64,000 bases of DNA, taken from assembly GCA_036490715.1 (NCBI GenBank), contig DASXDL010000003.1:1-64000 (forward strand). The letters are read 5' to 3'. Both the position numbers and the translations under genes were made by a program. Below are positions 26,563 to 34,937 of this stretch, one piece after another (positions within the stretch are counted from its first letter, which is position 1; each line of letters opens with the position of its first letter). Source of the stretch: FEN-1191 sp036490715 (GTDB lineage Bacteria > Pseudomonadota > Gammaproteobacteria > Steroidobacterales > Steroidobacteraceae). The notes under the pieces are model-generated. The model was not told the origin of the DNA and ran no database searches. It saw nothing but the letters and a program-made list of their open reading frames with translations.

Positions 26563-26619
26563 TTGGTTGCGTCCCCCGTACCAAACCCGGCTGTTTTCCG
26601 GTCAATAGCGCGTCGATGA

Positions 26620-26648
26620 TCGATTGACGAAATGTCTATATTAGACTA
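26620..26648 (+). promoter_or_regulatory. 29-bp element shared with 52158-52186
   Basis: Reads TCGATTGACGAAAT then G then TCTATATTAGACTA; the copy at 52158-52186 (other strand) differs only at the middle base. It includes TTGACG, a possible -35, and the palindromic core TCTA-TAT-TAGA. Sited between the SelA-like and YheO-type genes; likely operator/promoter of a common regulon. Confidence 0.65.
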
Positions 26649-26677
26649 TTCTAAAGACCAATCACTTCGGTCGCAAT

Positions 26678-26693
26678 CAGACAGAACTGTCTG
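26678..26693. promoter_or_regulatory. 16-bp palindrome upstream of the YheO-type regulator
   Basis: CAGACAG-AA-CTGTCTG, perfect 7-bp arms. It lies 30 bp downstream of the 29-bp shared element and 85 bp before the regulator start. Possible autoregulatory operator. Confidence 0.5.
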
Positions 26694-26777
26694 CTACGTG
26701 TCCGGCTACTCGCTGCCCACCGCGCGTTAAGATTCTCGTGACGGACCCTGCCGCGCTGCCGAGGCAGTCAACGAAAC

Positions 26778-27473
26778 ATGCGGGCTCAGAAAAGCAAGAC
26801 GAAGGTAAAGCTGTCAAAGAGGGGCAGACCCGTTCCCCCGACATTGATGAACTATGTTTCGATCGCGGAAGCCCTGGCGAGGCTGTTTGGCCCAATCGTC
26901 GAGATAGTTCTTCACGACCTTCGTACCGGCAAAATCGCCCATATTGCAAATGTCTGGCTTGGCCGAGATGTGGGCGACAGCTCGCAGCTGGATTTGGAGA
27001 ATGCCAACTTCAGCGACGAAGAAGTGCTGGGGCCGTACGAGAAGGCCGGGCCGCAGGGCGAGCGCGTACGCTCGGCAACGGCTGTGCTACGTAATCTCGA
27101 CGGTGTAGCTATCGCGCTCCTGTGCGTCAATCTCGATTTCTCAAAATTGGACGCGATGAGCAATCTGATCTCCGGGCTATTCCCGGATAAGACCTTGGCG
27201 CCATATCCGGACGCCTTTCGCAAGGATTGGCAAGAGCAGCTCAATTCCGTCATTCGCGACTTCCTATTGGAAAAGCGCACGACTCTGGCGCGGTTGGACC
27301 GCTCCGAACGCGAAGAACTGATTGCATCAATCGACGATCGGGGCATCTTCGAAATTCGTCACTCGGCAAAGTACGTCGCGGTTCAGCTCGGAATATCTCG
27401 GGCCACTGTCTACAACGTTCTAAACCGAAAGCGATGTCAACTGCGGGGTGTAGCCCGGTCAAGAATACGATGA
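26778..27473 (+). CDS. YheO/DauR-type regulator (PAS-like plus HTH_22)
   Basis: 231 residues. N-terminal YheO-type PAS-like domain (about 28-140: LARLFGPIVEIVLHDLRTGK, VLRNLDGVAIALLCVNLDFS) and a C-terminal HTH (about 180-225: GIFEIRHSAKYVAVQLGIS then RATVYNVLNRKR). Relatives include DauR, which controls D-arginine use. Its stop overlaps the start of the ABC permease (ATGA), so it is the first gene of a transporter operon and probably senses the imported amino-acid-like compound. Candidate sites are the 29-bp element and the palindrome just upstream. Confidence 0.85.
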   Translation: MRAQKSKTKVKLSKRGRPVPPTLMNYVSIAEALARLFGPIVEIVLHDLRTGKIAHIANVWLGRDVGDSSQLDLENANFSDEEVLGPYEKAGPQGERVRSATAVLRNLDGVAIALLCVNLDFSKLDAMSNLISGLFPDKTLAPYPDAFRKDWQEQLNSVIRDFLLEKRTTLARLDRSEREELIASIDDRGIFEIRHSAKYVAVQLGISRATVYNVLNRKRCQLRGVARSRIR

Positions 27474-28561
27474 CGTCAGACGCACCTTCCGTTCCCCGCG
27501 GCACGGGAAGCCTGACCCTGATGGCGGGTCTCGCTGCTGGTGTTCTGATCGTATTCGCCATCGCAACAGGCAAGATCGTGCGCGATTCCGTGGCCGCTGC
27601 AGCTCCCGGCAGGTGGATTCAACCGGCAATTTGGCTCGTCGTAGCCGCAACAGCCGTTTCCCTGTGGCCGGCTGGGGCCGCCGCGCTGAACTGGCAGGCG
27701 AAGATACGAGCCGTTCGCGATGGCCGTACCGTCGACGCGCGCATTGCCTCCGCCGCGGCCGCAGAATGGGCTTACATCACTCTCGGTTACGCCGCGGCCG
27801 GCCTGCTCGCCTTGGGCGTGGTTCTCTTCCTGCTGGCAAACGACATGGCCGTCGGCCGGACCTTCTTCTACCTGCCGCTGATGGCCGAGAAATACGATCT
27901 CGTATTGCGTGCCTTCGCCAACAACGTTTTCATTTTTGTCGTTGCCGAGATCTTCGTGCTGGTGTTGGGATTGGTCGTTGCAATCGGACGCCTTCTGCCA
28001 GGTAGAGCGGGACGGCCTGTGCGCATGCTGGCGGTGTTCTACTGCGATTTCTTCCGCGGCATGCCCGCCGTTGTTACGATTTTTCTTGTCGGCTTCGGGC
28101 TTCCGCTGTCTGGCATCATACCGGGCGCAATCCCGGGTATCGGCAAGATTCCCCTCACCTGGTACGCCGTCATTGCCCTCACGCTCACCTACGGCGCGTA
28201 TGTGGCGGAAGTGTATCGCTCCGGTATCGAGAGCATTCACTGGAGTCAGATGGCCGCCGCCAGATCCCTTGGCCTTTCGTATTTTCAGGCACTCCGATAC
28301 GTGATCGTTCCGCAGGCGGTCCGACGAATCACCGCGCCCCTATTGAATGATTTCATCGGCCTGCAGAAAGACACGGCGCTCGTGAGCGTCATTGGGGTTA
28401 TCGACGGATTCAATCAGGCGCGGATCATCGCTTCAAACGCCTTCAATCTTTCCGCAGTGACCATCATCGCGATAATCTTCGTCTTGATAACAATTCCACA
28501 GGCGCGTTTTGCCGACAAACTCCTGGAACGAGATCAGCGGCGCATGCGCGCTGCAAGCTAG
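27470..28561 (+). CDS. Amino-acid ABC transporter permease
   Basis: 363 residues from ATG 27470, coupled to the regulator stop; an ATG at 27434 is also in frame. The C-terminal ~220 residues are a HisM/GlnP-type permease (NNVFIFVVAEIFVLVLGLVV, FYCDFFRGMPAVVTIF, EVYRSGIESIHWSQMAAARSL, the EAA motif, and LNDFIGLQKDTALVSVIG). The first ~130 residues are extra, with two or three further membrane segments, longer than the usual 220-240 residues. It probably acts as a homodimer because only one permease gene is present. The ATPase follows after 10 bp; no solute-binding protein is encoded in the operon. Confidence 0.88.
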   Translation: MTSDAPSVPRGTGSLTLMAGLAAGVLIVFAIATGKIVRDSVAAAAPGRWIQPAIWLVVAATAVSLWPAGAAALNWQAKIRAVRDGRTVDARIASAAAAEWAYITLGYAAAGLLALGVVLFLLANDMAVGRTFFYLPLMAEKYDLVLRAFANNVFIFVVAEIFVLVLGLVVAIGRLLPGRAGRPVRMLAVFYCDFFRGMPAVVTIFLVGFGLPLSGIIPGAIPGIGKIPLTWYAVIALTLTYGAYVAEVYRSGIESIHWSQMAAARSLGLSYFQALRYVIVPQAVRRITAPLLNDFIGLQKDTALVSVIGVIDGFNQARIIASNAFNLSAVTIIAIIFVLITIPQARFADKLLERDQRRMRAAS

Positions 28562-28571
28562 GCCTGATCAA

Positions 28572-29324
28572 ATGGCGTTCCTCGAAATTAGAAACGTCGT
28601 AAAGAACTTTGGCGCTACCGAAGTTCTCCGCGGAATTGATCTGTCGATCGAGGAGCATCAAGTGGTGTGCCTGATCGGTCCGTCAGGATGCGGAAAATCC
28701 ACGTTGCTTCGCTGCATCAACGGGCTGGAACCCATCTCGTCCGGCGAGATCCTGCTGGACGACGACCGCATATCGGGCCCTGGTGTCGAGGTCGATCGTC
28801 TGCGACGCGACATTGGAATCGTATTCCAAAGCTTCAACTTGTTTCCACACATGACCGTGCTCGAAAACATCATGCTGGCTCCCCTTAAGGTGCTGAACAA
28901 GGCACGACAGGAGGTGCATGCCGACGCCATGGTGCTGCTCAACAGAATTGGCATGGCAGAGAAGGCAACCGAGTACCCGGACCGGCTATCTGGCGGCCAG
29001 CAACAGCGTGTCGCCATCGTTCGCGCGCTTGCGATGAGGCCGAAGGTCCTATTGCTCGACGAAATCACCTCGGCGCTTGATCCTGAACTCGTCGCTGAAG
29101 TGCTTGCTATCGTCCGCGACCTTGCCACACGCGGAATGACGATGTTGCTGGCTACTCACGAAATGGGTTTTGCCAGAGACGTGGCTTCCAAGATCTGTTT
29201 TTTGGTCGATGGGCAAGTTTACGAACAAGGCTCACCCGAAAGGCTGCTTGGCCATCCAGAGCGGGATCGAACCCGCGCGTTCCTGAAACGCGTGATGGAC
29301 GCGGGCAGAATGCAGCCCAGATGA
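28572..29324 (+). CDS. Amino-acid ABC transporter ATPase (GlnQ/HisP type)
   Basis: 250 residues from ATG 28572 (MAFLEIRNVVKNFGATEVL). Walker A GPSGCGKST, Q-loop VFQSFNLFPHMTVLEN, signature LSGGQQQRVAIVRAL, Walker B VLLLDEITSALDPE, switch His in LLATHEMGFA. All motifs match polar amino-acid importers. Energises the adjacent permease. Overlaps the MFS gene by 4 bp, so the MFS transporter is in the same transcript. Confidence 0.93.
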   Translation: MAFLEIRNVVKNFGATEVLRGIDLSIEEHQVVCLIGPSGCGKSTLLRCINGLEPISSGEILLDDDRISGPGVEVDRLRRDIGIVFQSFNLFPHMTVLENIMLAPLKVLNKARQEVHADAMVLLNRIGMAEKATEYPDRLSGGQQQRVAIVRALAMRPKVLLLDEITSALDPELVAEVLAIVRDLATRGMTMLLATHEMGFARDVASKICFLVDGQVYEQGSPERLLGHPERDRTRAFLKRVMDAGRMQPR

Positions 29325-30700
29325 CGGAAACCGCTCGCAGCAACCTGTCGCCCTATCTCTGGTATGTGACTGCAGTCTTCGCGCTGTTTTTTGCTCTATC
29401 GTTTGCCGATAGACAGATCATCGGTGTGGTTGCGGAGCCGATGAAGGCGGCGCTCCAATTGACGGACGTGCAGATCGGGATCATTGGCGGTCTGGGTTTC
29501 GTAGTCTTTTTCGTATTCTTCGGATTGCCGCTCGGCCGACTCGCGGATACACGTAACCGCAAATGGCTAATTGTAGCCGGCGTCATCATCTGGAGTACGT
29601 CGACTGTGCTGTGTGGCCTTGCCACACGGTTCTGGGAACTACTCATTCTGCGTATGGGTGTTGGGCTCGGCGAGGCGACGCTAGGTCCATGTGCCTATTC
29701 GATCCTGGCGGATATCTTTCCTCGCAATCGTCTCGCAATGGCGCTGAGCTTCTGCACGATGGCCGGGGCCCTGGGTATGGGCTTGGCGTATTCCGGTGGA
29801 GGGATGCTACTGCATTGGGCGATCGCCTCCGTCAATACGAGTGGTACCGTGTCGTTGCCGTTACTTGGCGACCAAGCTCCGTGGCGCGTCGTATTCGTCG
29901 GCGTTGGTCTCCCGGGGCTCATTCTGAGCGCTCTTCTTTTTACCATCCGCGAACCGGCCCGGCCCGCCACGGATGGCAGGCCGGCGGACAGCACGCTGTC
30001 GGAGGTGATCTCGTACGTTCAATCGAACTGGCGCACGTTTGTAATGCACAACGTGGGCATGGGATTCATTTCGATAACCGGCTACACCGCCTCGCTCTGG
30101 GATATCGCCCTCTTTGCGCGCACCTATCATTGGCCGGCGTCAGAAAGCGGGCGCTTCTACGGCCTCATGGCAATGGCAGGTTCGATTCTAGGTGCGCTCT
30201 CAGGTGGCTGGATCGCAGACTGGCTGACCAGGACACGCGGGCGCGACGCCAAGCTGCTGGTGCTGGCTGCAACCGCGGCCCTGTGTATCCCGATCAGGCT
30301 GTTATATCCGCTCATGCCGACCCGAGAGCTTGCGCTCGGTCTGGCCTTTGTGGCCGTTACCCTGGTCGCCGTGCCGTACGGTGTTGCCGCTTCGGCACTG
30401 CAGATAATGGCGCCGTCGCGTATGCGGGGACAGCTTACTGCTGTCTATTTTTTCGTGCAGAGTCTGATCGGACTTGGCATTGGGCCAACCATGGTTGGCC
30501 TGCTAACTGACCATGTGTTTCGAGACCCGCAGATGTTGCGCTACTCGCTGATCATTACCGGCGGTACGGCACAGATCCTGGCTGCTGTCCTGTTTCTTTT
30601 GGCATTGCGGCCATACCAGACCACTCTGATCAATGCACTGGCCTCGGACAGAGGTGGCGCGAGCTACCTCGCAGCAGCGTCACTCACCACGACGACTTGA
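29321..30700 (+). CDS. MFS transporter, spinster-like
   Basis: 459 residues with 12 predicted membrane segments. LSFADRQIIGVVAEPMKAAL at the first helix and GLPLGRLADTRNRKWLI in the 2-3 loop are typical of the spinster-like MFS group common in degradative proteobacteria, usually annotated for aromatic or organic acid transport. Last gene of the YheO-permease-ATPase transcript, coupled by ATGA. Its 3' end overlaps the convergent aldolase gene by 21 bp. Substrate and direction of transport unknown. Confidence 0.87.
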   Translation: MTETARSNLSPYLWYVTAVFALFFALSFADRQIIGVVAEPMKAALQLTDVQIGIIGGLGFVVFFVFFGLPLGRLADTRNRKWLIVAGVIIWSTSTVLCGLATRFWELLILRMGVGLGEATLGPCAYSILADIFPRNRLAMALSFCTMAGALGMGLAYSGGGMLLHWAIASVNTSGTVSLPLLGDQAPWRVVFVGVGLPGLILSALLFTIREPARPATDGRPADSTLSEVISYVQSNWRTFVMHNVGMGFISITGYTASLWDIALFARTYHWPASESGRFYGLMAMAGSILGALSGGWIADWLTRTRGRDAKLLVLAATAALCIPIRLLYPLMPTRELALGLAFVAVTLVAVPYGVAASALQIMAPSRMRGQLTAVYFFVQSLIGLGIGPTMVGLLTDHVFRDPQMLRYSLIITGGTAQILAAVLFLLALRPYQTTLINALASDRGGASYLAAASLTTTT

Positions 30701-31465
30701 AACATTCTGGCGAAACTGATCCGACGCAGCCCTGGCGCCATCCATCAAGTAACTCGTATCGATCCCGTAAGTGAAGAAGCTGAACCCGAGTTCCACGAAT
30801 CGACGTGCGTACTCGATCGAAACCACATCAATCGCCGCAATCTTGTTCTGCTTTCGAACGGCAGTGGCGACTTTACTGAGCGCGTCCATCAGCTTCGGAT
30901 GAAGTTGGCCGATTGGTAATCCCATCGATGCTGCGAGGTCAGCCGGCCCAACGTACAAGACATCTACAGACTGAACTGCGGCAATATCACTGATTGCCTC
31001 TACCGCTGCCGGGCTTTCGATCTGAAGCACCACGGATGTTGCTGAGTTACTCTCGGCAACGCAATTCAGGTAATCCGCATAGTAGTTAGATACTCGCCAG
31101 GGACCAATTCCGCGATGCCCGCGCGGCGGGTATTTTGCTGCACCAACCGCTCGTTCCGCATCCGCTACCGAATTTACCATGGGGACCATGATGCCGGCCG
31201 CGCCGGCATCCAGCGCGGCCTTGATCAGATCGTCGCTATTGGATCGAACTCTGTAGATAACCGGAGTGCCAAATAAATCAGTTGCGGTCAGCAAGCTCCC
31301 CACCACATCAACACTCACCGGCGCATGTTCGCCATCAAGAAGAAGGAAGTCGAACCCGCCCTGAGCCAGGGTCTCGGCGGCCATAATGTGAGGAATCGAC
31401 ATCCACGTTCCCACGACAACGCCGCCAGACTGAAGCTTTGCCTTGAGATCACGATGAATTTTCAT
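30680..31465 (-). CDS. HpcH/HpaI-type aldolase
   Basis: 261 residues from ATG 31465 (MKIHRDLKAKLQSGGVVVG). Class II pyruvate aldolase signatures: FDFLLLDGEHAPVSVDVV, AGAAGIMVPMVNSVADAERA, KYPPRGHRGIGPWR, metal-binding Glu in VVLQIESPAAVEAI and Asp in YVGPADLAASMGLP. These enzymes split 4-hydroxy-2-oxoacids to pyruvate and an aldehyde. It would take a ring-opened or hydroxy-oxo acid product to central metabolism. Divergent from the GntR gene. Confidence 0.88.
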   Translation of the reverse strand: MKIHRDLKAKLQSGGVVVGTWMSIPHIMAAETLAQGGFDFLLLDGEHAPVSVDVVGSLLTATDLFGTPVIYRVRSNSDDLIKAALDAGAAGIMVPMVNSVADAERAVGAAKYPPRGHRGIGPWRVSNYYADYLNCVAESNSATSVVLQIESPAAVEAISDIAAVQSVDVLYVGPADLAASMGLPIGQLHPKLMDALSKVATAVRKQNKIAAIDVVSIEYARRFVELGFSFFTYGIDTSYLMDGARAASDQFRQNVSSRRGE

Positions 31466-31524
31466 GGGCTCACACCTTTGGCGGCATGGATTGGAGACGA
31501 CTGAGGGCTCATAATCTTTCAGAA

Positions 31525-31534
31525 CAGTATACTG
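31525..31534. promoter_or_regulatory. Palindrome between aldolase and GntR genes
   Basis: CAGTATACTG, a perfect 10-bp palindrome midway between the divergent starts, containing TATACT on both strands that could serve as a -10 each way. Possible GntR operator. Confidence 0.35.
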
Positions 31535-31581
31535 AGGATTCGGGGCGCCTCGGAAGTGCAAGGTCAGGAAGGAATGTCGGC

Positions 31582-32322
31582 ATGAAAGGGAAAGATCGAA
31601 AAGACATTGACGCGGACAGGCGACCCGAATCTGCTCGACGGCGCAAATCCAAGGCGACCATGCAGACGCTCATCTATCAGGAGCTGCGCCGTTCGTTGAT
31701 GACAGGGGCTCTGATGCCCGGCGCCAAGGTGACTCTGCGCAGCGTCAGCGAGCAGATCGGGACCAGCGTGATGCCGGTCCGCGAGGCAATCAATCGCCTG
31801 ATAGCAGAGCGCGCACTGGAAGTCGTTGGCGATCGCCAGGTCATCGTCCCGGTCATGACAGCGGAGAAATTCTCGGAAATCGTGCATTGGCGCGTCCAGC
31901 TGGAGAGCGCGGCTGCACGAGCTGCCTGCCGGCTCGTCACACCCGGCATCGTTGCGGAACTCGAGGGGATTAATTCCCGAATGATCGATGCTGCGCAGCG
32001 CGATCAGCGTGATACGTTGCTTCGCTACAACTACGAATTTCACTTTAGAATCTACAACACGTCCGCATCGGCGATCATGCTGCCGATGATCGAGAGTCTT
32101 TGGCTGCAGGCTGGGCCGTTTACTTATTTTTCCATTCCGTCACCGAAGACGCTTTGGAATGCGAAGCACCACAAGGACATTCTCAAAGCGTTGAGGAGCG
32201 GTGATGCCGATACGGCCGCCGAGGCGATAGCCCAGGACATCCTCAACAGCGCGAAGTTTCTGATGGCTTCCGGTCATTTTGCCAAGCCGGCGGTTCGCAA
32301 ACTCGCCGGACTGGTCGGCTGA
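31582..32322 (+). CDS. GntR-family regulator, FCD type
   Basis: 246 residues from ATG 31582, preceded by AGGAAGGA; an in-frame frame extends upstream to 31486. Winged HTH about 30-95 (YQELRRSLMTGALMPGAKVT, GTSVMPVREAINRLIAE) and a helical FCD ligand domain about 100-235 with metal-site histidines in YNYEFHFRIYN and AKHHKDILKALRSGD. FCD regulators answer to carboxylic acids and usually control adjacent catabolic genes. It lies between the aldolase and the TonB receptor and is a good candidate to bind the GTGATCAC palindromes at 32475, 41156 and 45739. Confidence 0.88.
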   Translation: MKGKDRKDIDADRRPESARRRKSKATMQTLIYQELRRSLMTGALMPGAKVTLRSVSEQIGTSVMPVREAINRLIAERALEVVGDRQVIVPVMTAEKFSEIVHWRVQLESAAARAACRLVTPGIVAELEGINSRMIDAAQRDQRDTLLRYNYEFHFRIYNTSASAIMLPMIESLWLQAGPFTYFSIPSPKTLWNAKHHKDILKALRSGDADTAAEAIAQDILNSAKFLMASGHFAKPAVRKLAGLVG

Positions 32323-32473
32323 ACGAGCGGCGGGCTGCAGATCCTGCGGCCCACACCGCGCCCCGGCACCGAAGCTCCCCCTGTCCAGCCCGCCCGGGCC
32401 TCGATAACCACGGCTATCACGCCGGCCGTTGCTTCCAAGCATCAGTCGCGCACCCCAAACAGGATTGCTTTTC

Positions 32474-32507
32474 TTGTGATCACACGCTACGATCACTTTA
32501 AGTGGTC
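32474..32507 (+). promoter_or_regulatory. TonB-receptor promoter with two palindromes
   Basis: TTGTGA (32474-32479), 17-bp spacer, TTTAAG (32497-32502) look like -35/-10. TGTGATCACA (32475-32484) overlaps the -35, and the imperfect inverted repeat GATCACTT-T-AAGTGGTC (32491-32507) covers the -10, a layout expected for repression. The first palindrome recurs exactly at 45739. Confidence 0.55.
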
Positions 32508-32541
32508 ACTGGGTAAAGGGACTTAACTAGAGGGAGACCCG

Positions 32542-34914
32542 ATGGCACGAAAACGCGCCTCATCGCTGCCGGTAGCTTCTGACAGAACTCAAAACCGCTA
32601 CCTCGCATTGCTGCTCGCCACCACTGCTTTCGTATCGGTGAATCCACGCCCTTTACAGGCCCAGACCAGAGGCGCATCGGACAACGGGACGACTCCGGCG
32701 CCGGCAGCCAGCTCAAATAGTTCCTCCAACACCCAGGCCTCGGAGAATACCGACAACTCGTTGGAAGAAGTGGTCGTCCGCGGAATTGCGCGTCGCTATC
32801 TGCCCGACAAGCAATCCTCGGCCACCGGAATCGAGATGAGTCTGATCGATACGCCGCAGGCGATCTCGGTCGTGACTCCGGAAATGCTTGAGATTTCTCA
32901 CTCGCGCACTGCCTACGATGTCGCCAACATGATGCCCGGCATCGAACAGGACGGCACCGGTGTCGGACGCGAAAGCCTGTTGATTCGCGGCCAAGCGAAC
33001 CGATACAAAAGCCGCGTCGATGGAATCGGTAACAGCAATTTTAGTTTCCCCGACGGATTCGCGCTCGATCGCATCGAATTCGTACGCGGTCCGGCCACTG
33101 TGATCTACGGATTGGAATCTGCCTTTGGCGGTGAGGTAAACAGCGTTCTGAAGCAACCGCTCAAGGATCCGCGTGTCGAAGTGGGCATTGAGGGCGGCGA
33201 TTTCGACAGGGTTCGTTATCAGCTCGATGTCACCGGTCCGATTCCTGGAACTGACGGAAAACTGTCAGCGCGCATCGTCGGGGCTTACACGGGCTACGGG
33301 TCGTGGGTCGACCCACCGGGCAGGCACTGGAACGACCGGATGATCGCGGGCTCGCTGGCGTATGACCCCACTTCGGATTTGCGTGTGGTTCTGAACTATT
33401 ACACCGAAACCCGCAAATATGACCCGACCACTGACGGTTGTACCTTGGTAATAGGTCCGACCGGCGCACTTGAACTCCCGGACAAGATTGCCACCGATCA
33501 TTACTACTGCGGCGACCCCAAGCATTCATTCGGCCAGTTTACCCAGCAGTATTTTATTGGTTCGCTGCAATACAGACTTCCTAACAACTGGCAGTTCCAA
33601 GCCAATGCGGCACTGTCGAAAGACGATGACCGGTTCACCTACATGTACCCGTTCGGCCCGGCTGGCGCCTTCGGTCTGCCCTCGGACGAGGTGTTTCTAA
33701 ACACCTACGACAGCTTTGACGACAACCAGCAGCTCCGCTTCAATGTGAGCCTTGGCGGTGAGTTCCCGATTGCCTCCCGATCTGTCAAATTCTTTGCCGC
33801 CTACGAGCATCAGGACAATCCCACCAACGATCGTCATGCTTGGCTGGAATCGCTCGGTGTGGGTAATCTCAACATCTACCAGGGCGGACTGGACATACTT
33901 TCCGACGGTAGCCCGATTCCGGACGTCGATCGCAGCAAGCTGCCTGTTGCCAACGATCAACGTAGCCGTGAAAAAGCCGATCGGCTAAGTCTGCAGCTGT
34001 TGGCCACGCCCATCGAACGCCTTGACGTGCTGGCTGGGTTTCTCTATCAGCAATCCGACAGTTCGCAATTTCTGATAGTGCCGCCCGGCGCCCCGGTCGA
34101 AGTAAAGATCTCGCGCGTCGTGCCGCGGGTGGGTGTCACCTACCAGTTGACCGATGGCTGGCGAAGCATGAACGACGCCAGGGCGTACTTCAGCTACTCG
34201 GAAGGGTTCGTGCCGAATGTCGGCGTGTTTGGCCAGCAGGGCGAGTCGTTGACTGCGCCTCAACAGATGCATTCCTACGAGGTTGGTGTGAAATCGGCGT
34301 TCTTTAACAATGCCGTCAACCTGATTGCCGACGCCTATCACGAGAATGTCACCAATGTACCGTCGCTGGTGTTTTACCCAGGCGGCAGCTACTCGGCACT
34401 GTCTGGCGACCGAAAGTTCGATGGAATCGAGGCGAGCCTGATCGGTGAATTGCTGCCCGGATGGAACGTCGCCTGGTCCTATACCTACGCGAAGACGAAG
34501 ATCGAAGATCCAAGCTTCCCCAATCTGGACCTGGTCGTCAGGTCAGTTCCGAAGAATTCGGTGTCAGCCTACTCGTCTTACGAATTCCTGCGCGGCGGAC
34601 TGCGCGGCCTACGCGTTGGAGGGGCCATCATCCACAAGGGTGACTATGCCTTCGTGGATAACTCAGCAGCCACGGTCGCAAGATTCGGGCAGCTGACAGC
34701 GAGTGGCTACACGCGACTCGACCTCAATTTTTCGTATGCTGGCTTCACCAATAAGTGGAAAGGCCTGGAGTTGTACCTGAACGTCCAGAACCTGAACAAC
34801 ACCAGGTATTACTACAGCAGGGTCGGCTCTCCCAGCTACGCGATAGTGCAGGAGCCGCCTCGCACAATCACTGCCGGCGTTCGCTACGTCTTCGACGCAC
34901 ACGGGAAGAACTAG
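32542..34914 (+). CDS. TonB-dependent outer-membrane receptor
   Basis: 790 residues. A signal peptide ends near LQAQ (about residue 40); the TonB box LEEVVVRG is near residue 75; the plug domain has SLIDTPQAISVVTPEML, DVANMMPGIEQDG, LLIRGQANRYKSRVDGIG and IEFVRGPATVIYGLES, as in siderophore-type receptors; the rest is a 22-strand barrel ending GVRYVFDAHGKN. Siderophore-like plugs also occur in receptors for non-iron ligands, so the ligand is open. Has its own promoter; ends 23 bp from the convergent TPR-sulfotransferase. Confidence 0.92.
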   Translation: MARKRASSLPVASDRTQNRYLALLLATTAFVSVNPRPLQAQTRGASDNGTTPAPAASSNSSSNTQASENTDNSLEEVVVRGIARRYLPDKQSSATGIEMSLIDTPQAISVVTPEMLEISHSRTAYDVANMMPGIEQDGTGVGRESLLIRGQANRYKSRVDGIGNSNFSFPDGFALDRIEFVRGPATVIYGLESAFGGEVNSVLKQPLKDPRVEVGIEGGDFDRVRYQLDVTGPIPGTDGKLSARIVGAYTGYGSWVDPPGRHWNDRMIAGSLAYDPTSDLRVVLNYYTETRKYDPTTDGCTLVIGPTGALELPDKIATDHYYCGDPKHSFGQFTQQYFIGSLQYRLPNNWQFQANAALSKDDDRFTYMYPFGPAGAFGLPSDEVFLNTYDSFDDNQQLRFNVSLGGEFPIASRSVKFFAAYEHQDNPTNDRHAWLESLGVGNLNIYQGGLDILSDGSPIPDVDRSKLPVANDQRSREKADRLSLQLLATPIERLDVLAGFLYQQSDSSQFLIVPPGAPVEVKISRVVPRVGVTYQLTDGWRSMNDARAYFSYSEGFVPNVGVFGQQGESLTAPQQMHSYEVGVKSAFFNNAVNLIADAYHENVTNVPSLVFYPGGSYSALSGDRKFDGIEASLIGELLPGWNVAWSYTYAKTKIEDPSFPNLDLVVRSVPKNSVSAYSSYEFLRGGLRGLRVGGAIIHKGDYAFVDNSAATVARFGQLTASGYTRLDLNFSYAGFTNKWKGLELYLNVQNLNNTRYYYSRVGSPSYAIVQEPPRTITAGVRYVFDAHGKN

Positions 34915-34937
34915 CGAATTCCGGAATGTCTCGCCCC

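Noticed and set aside
32475..32484. CRP site
   Set aside because: CRP needs TGTGA and TCACA separated by six bases; here the half sites are fused with no spacer.
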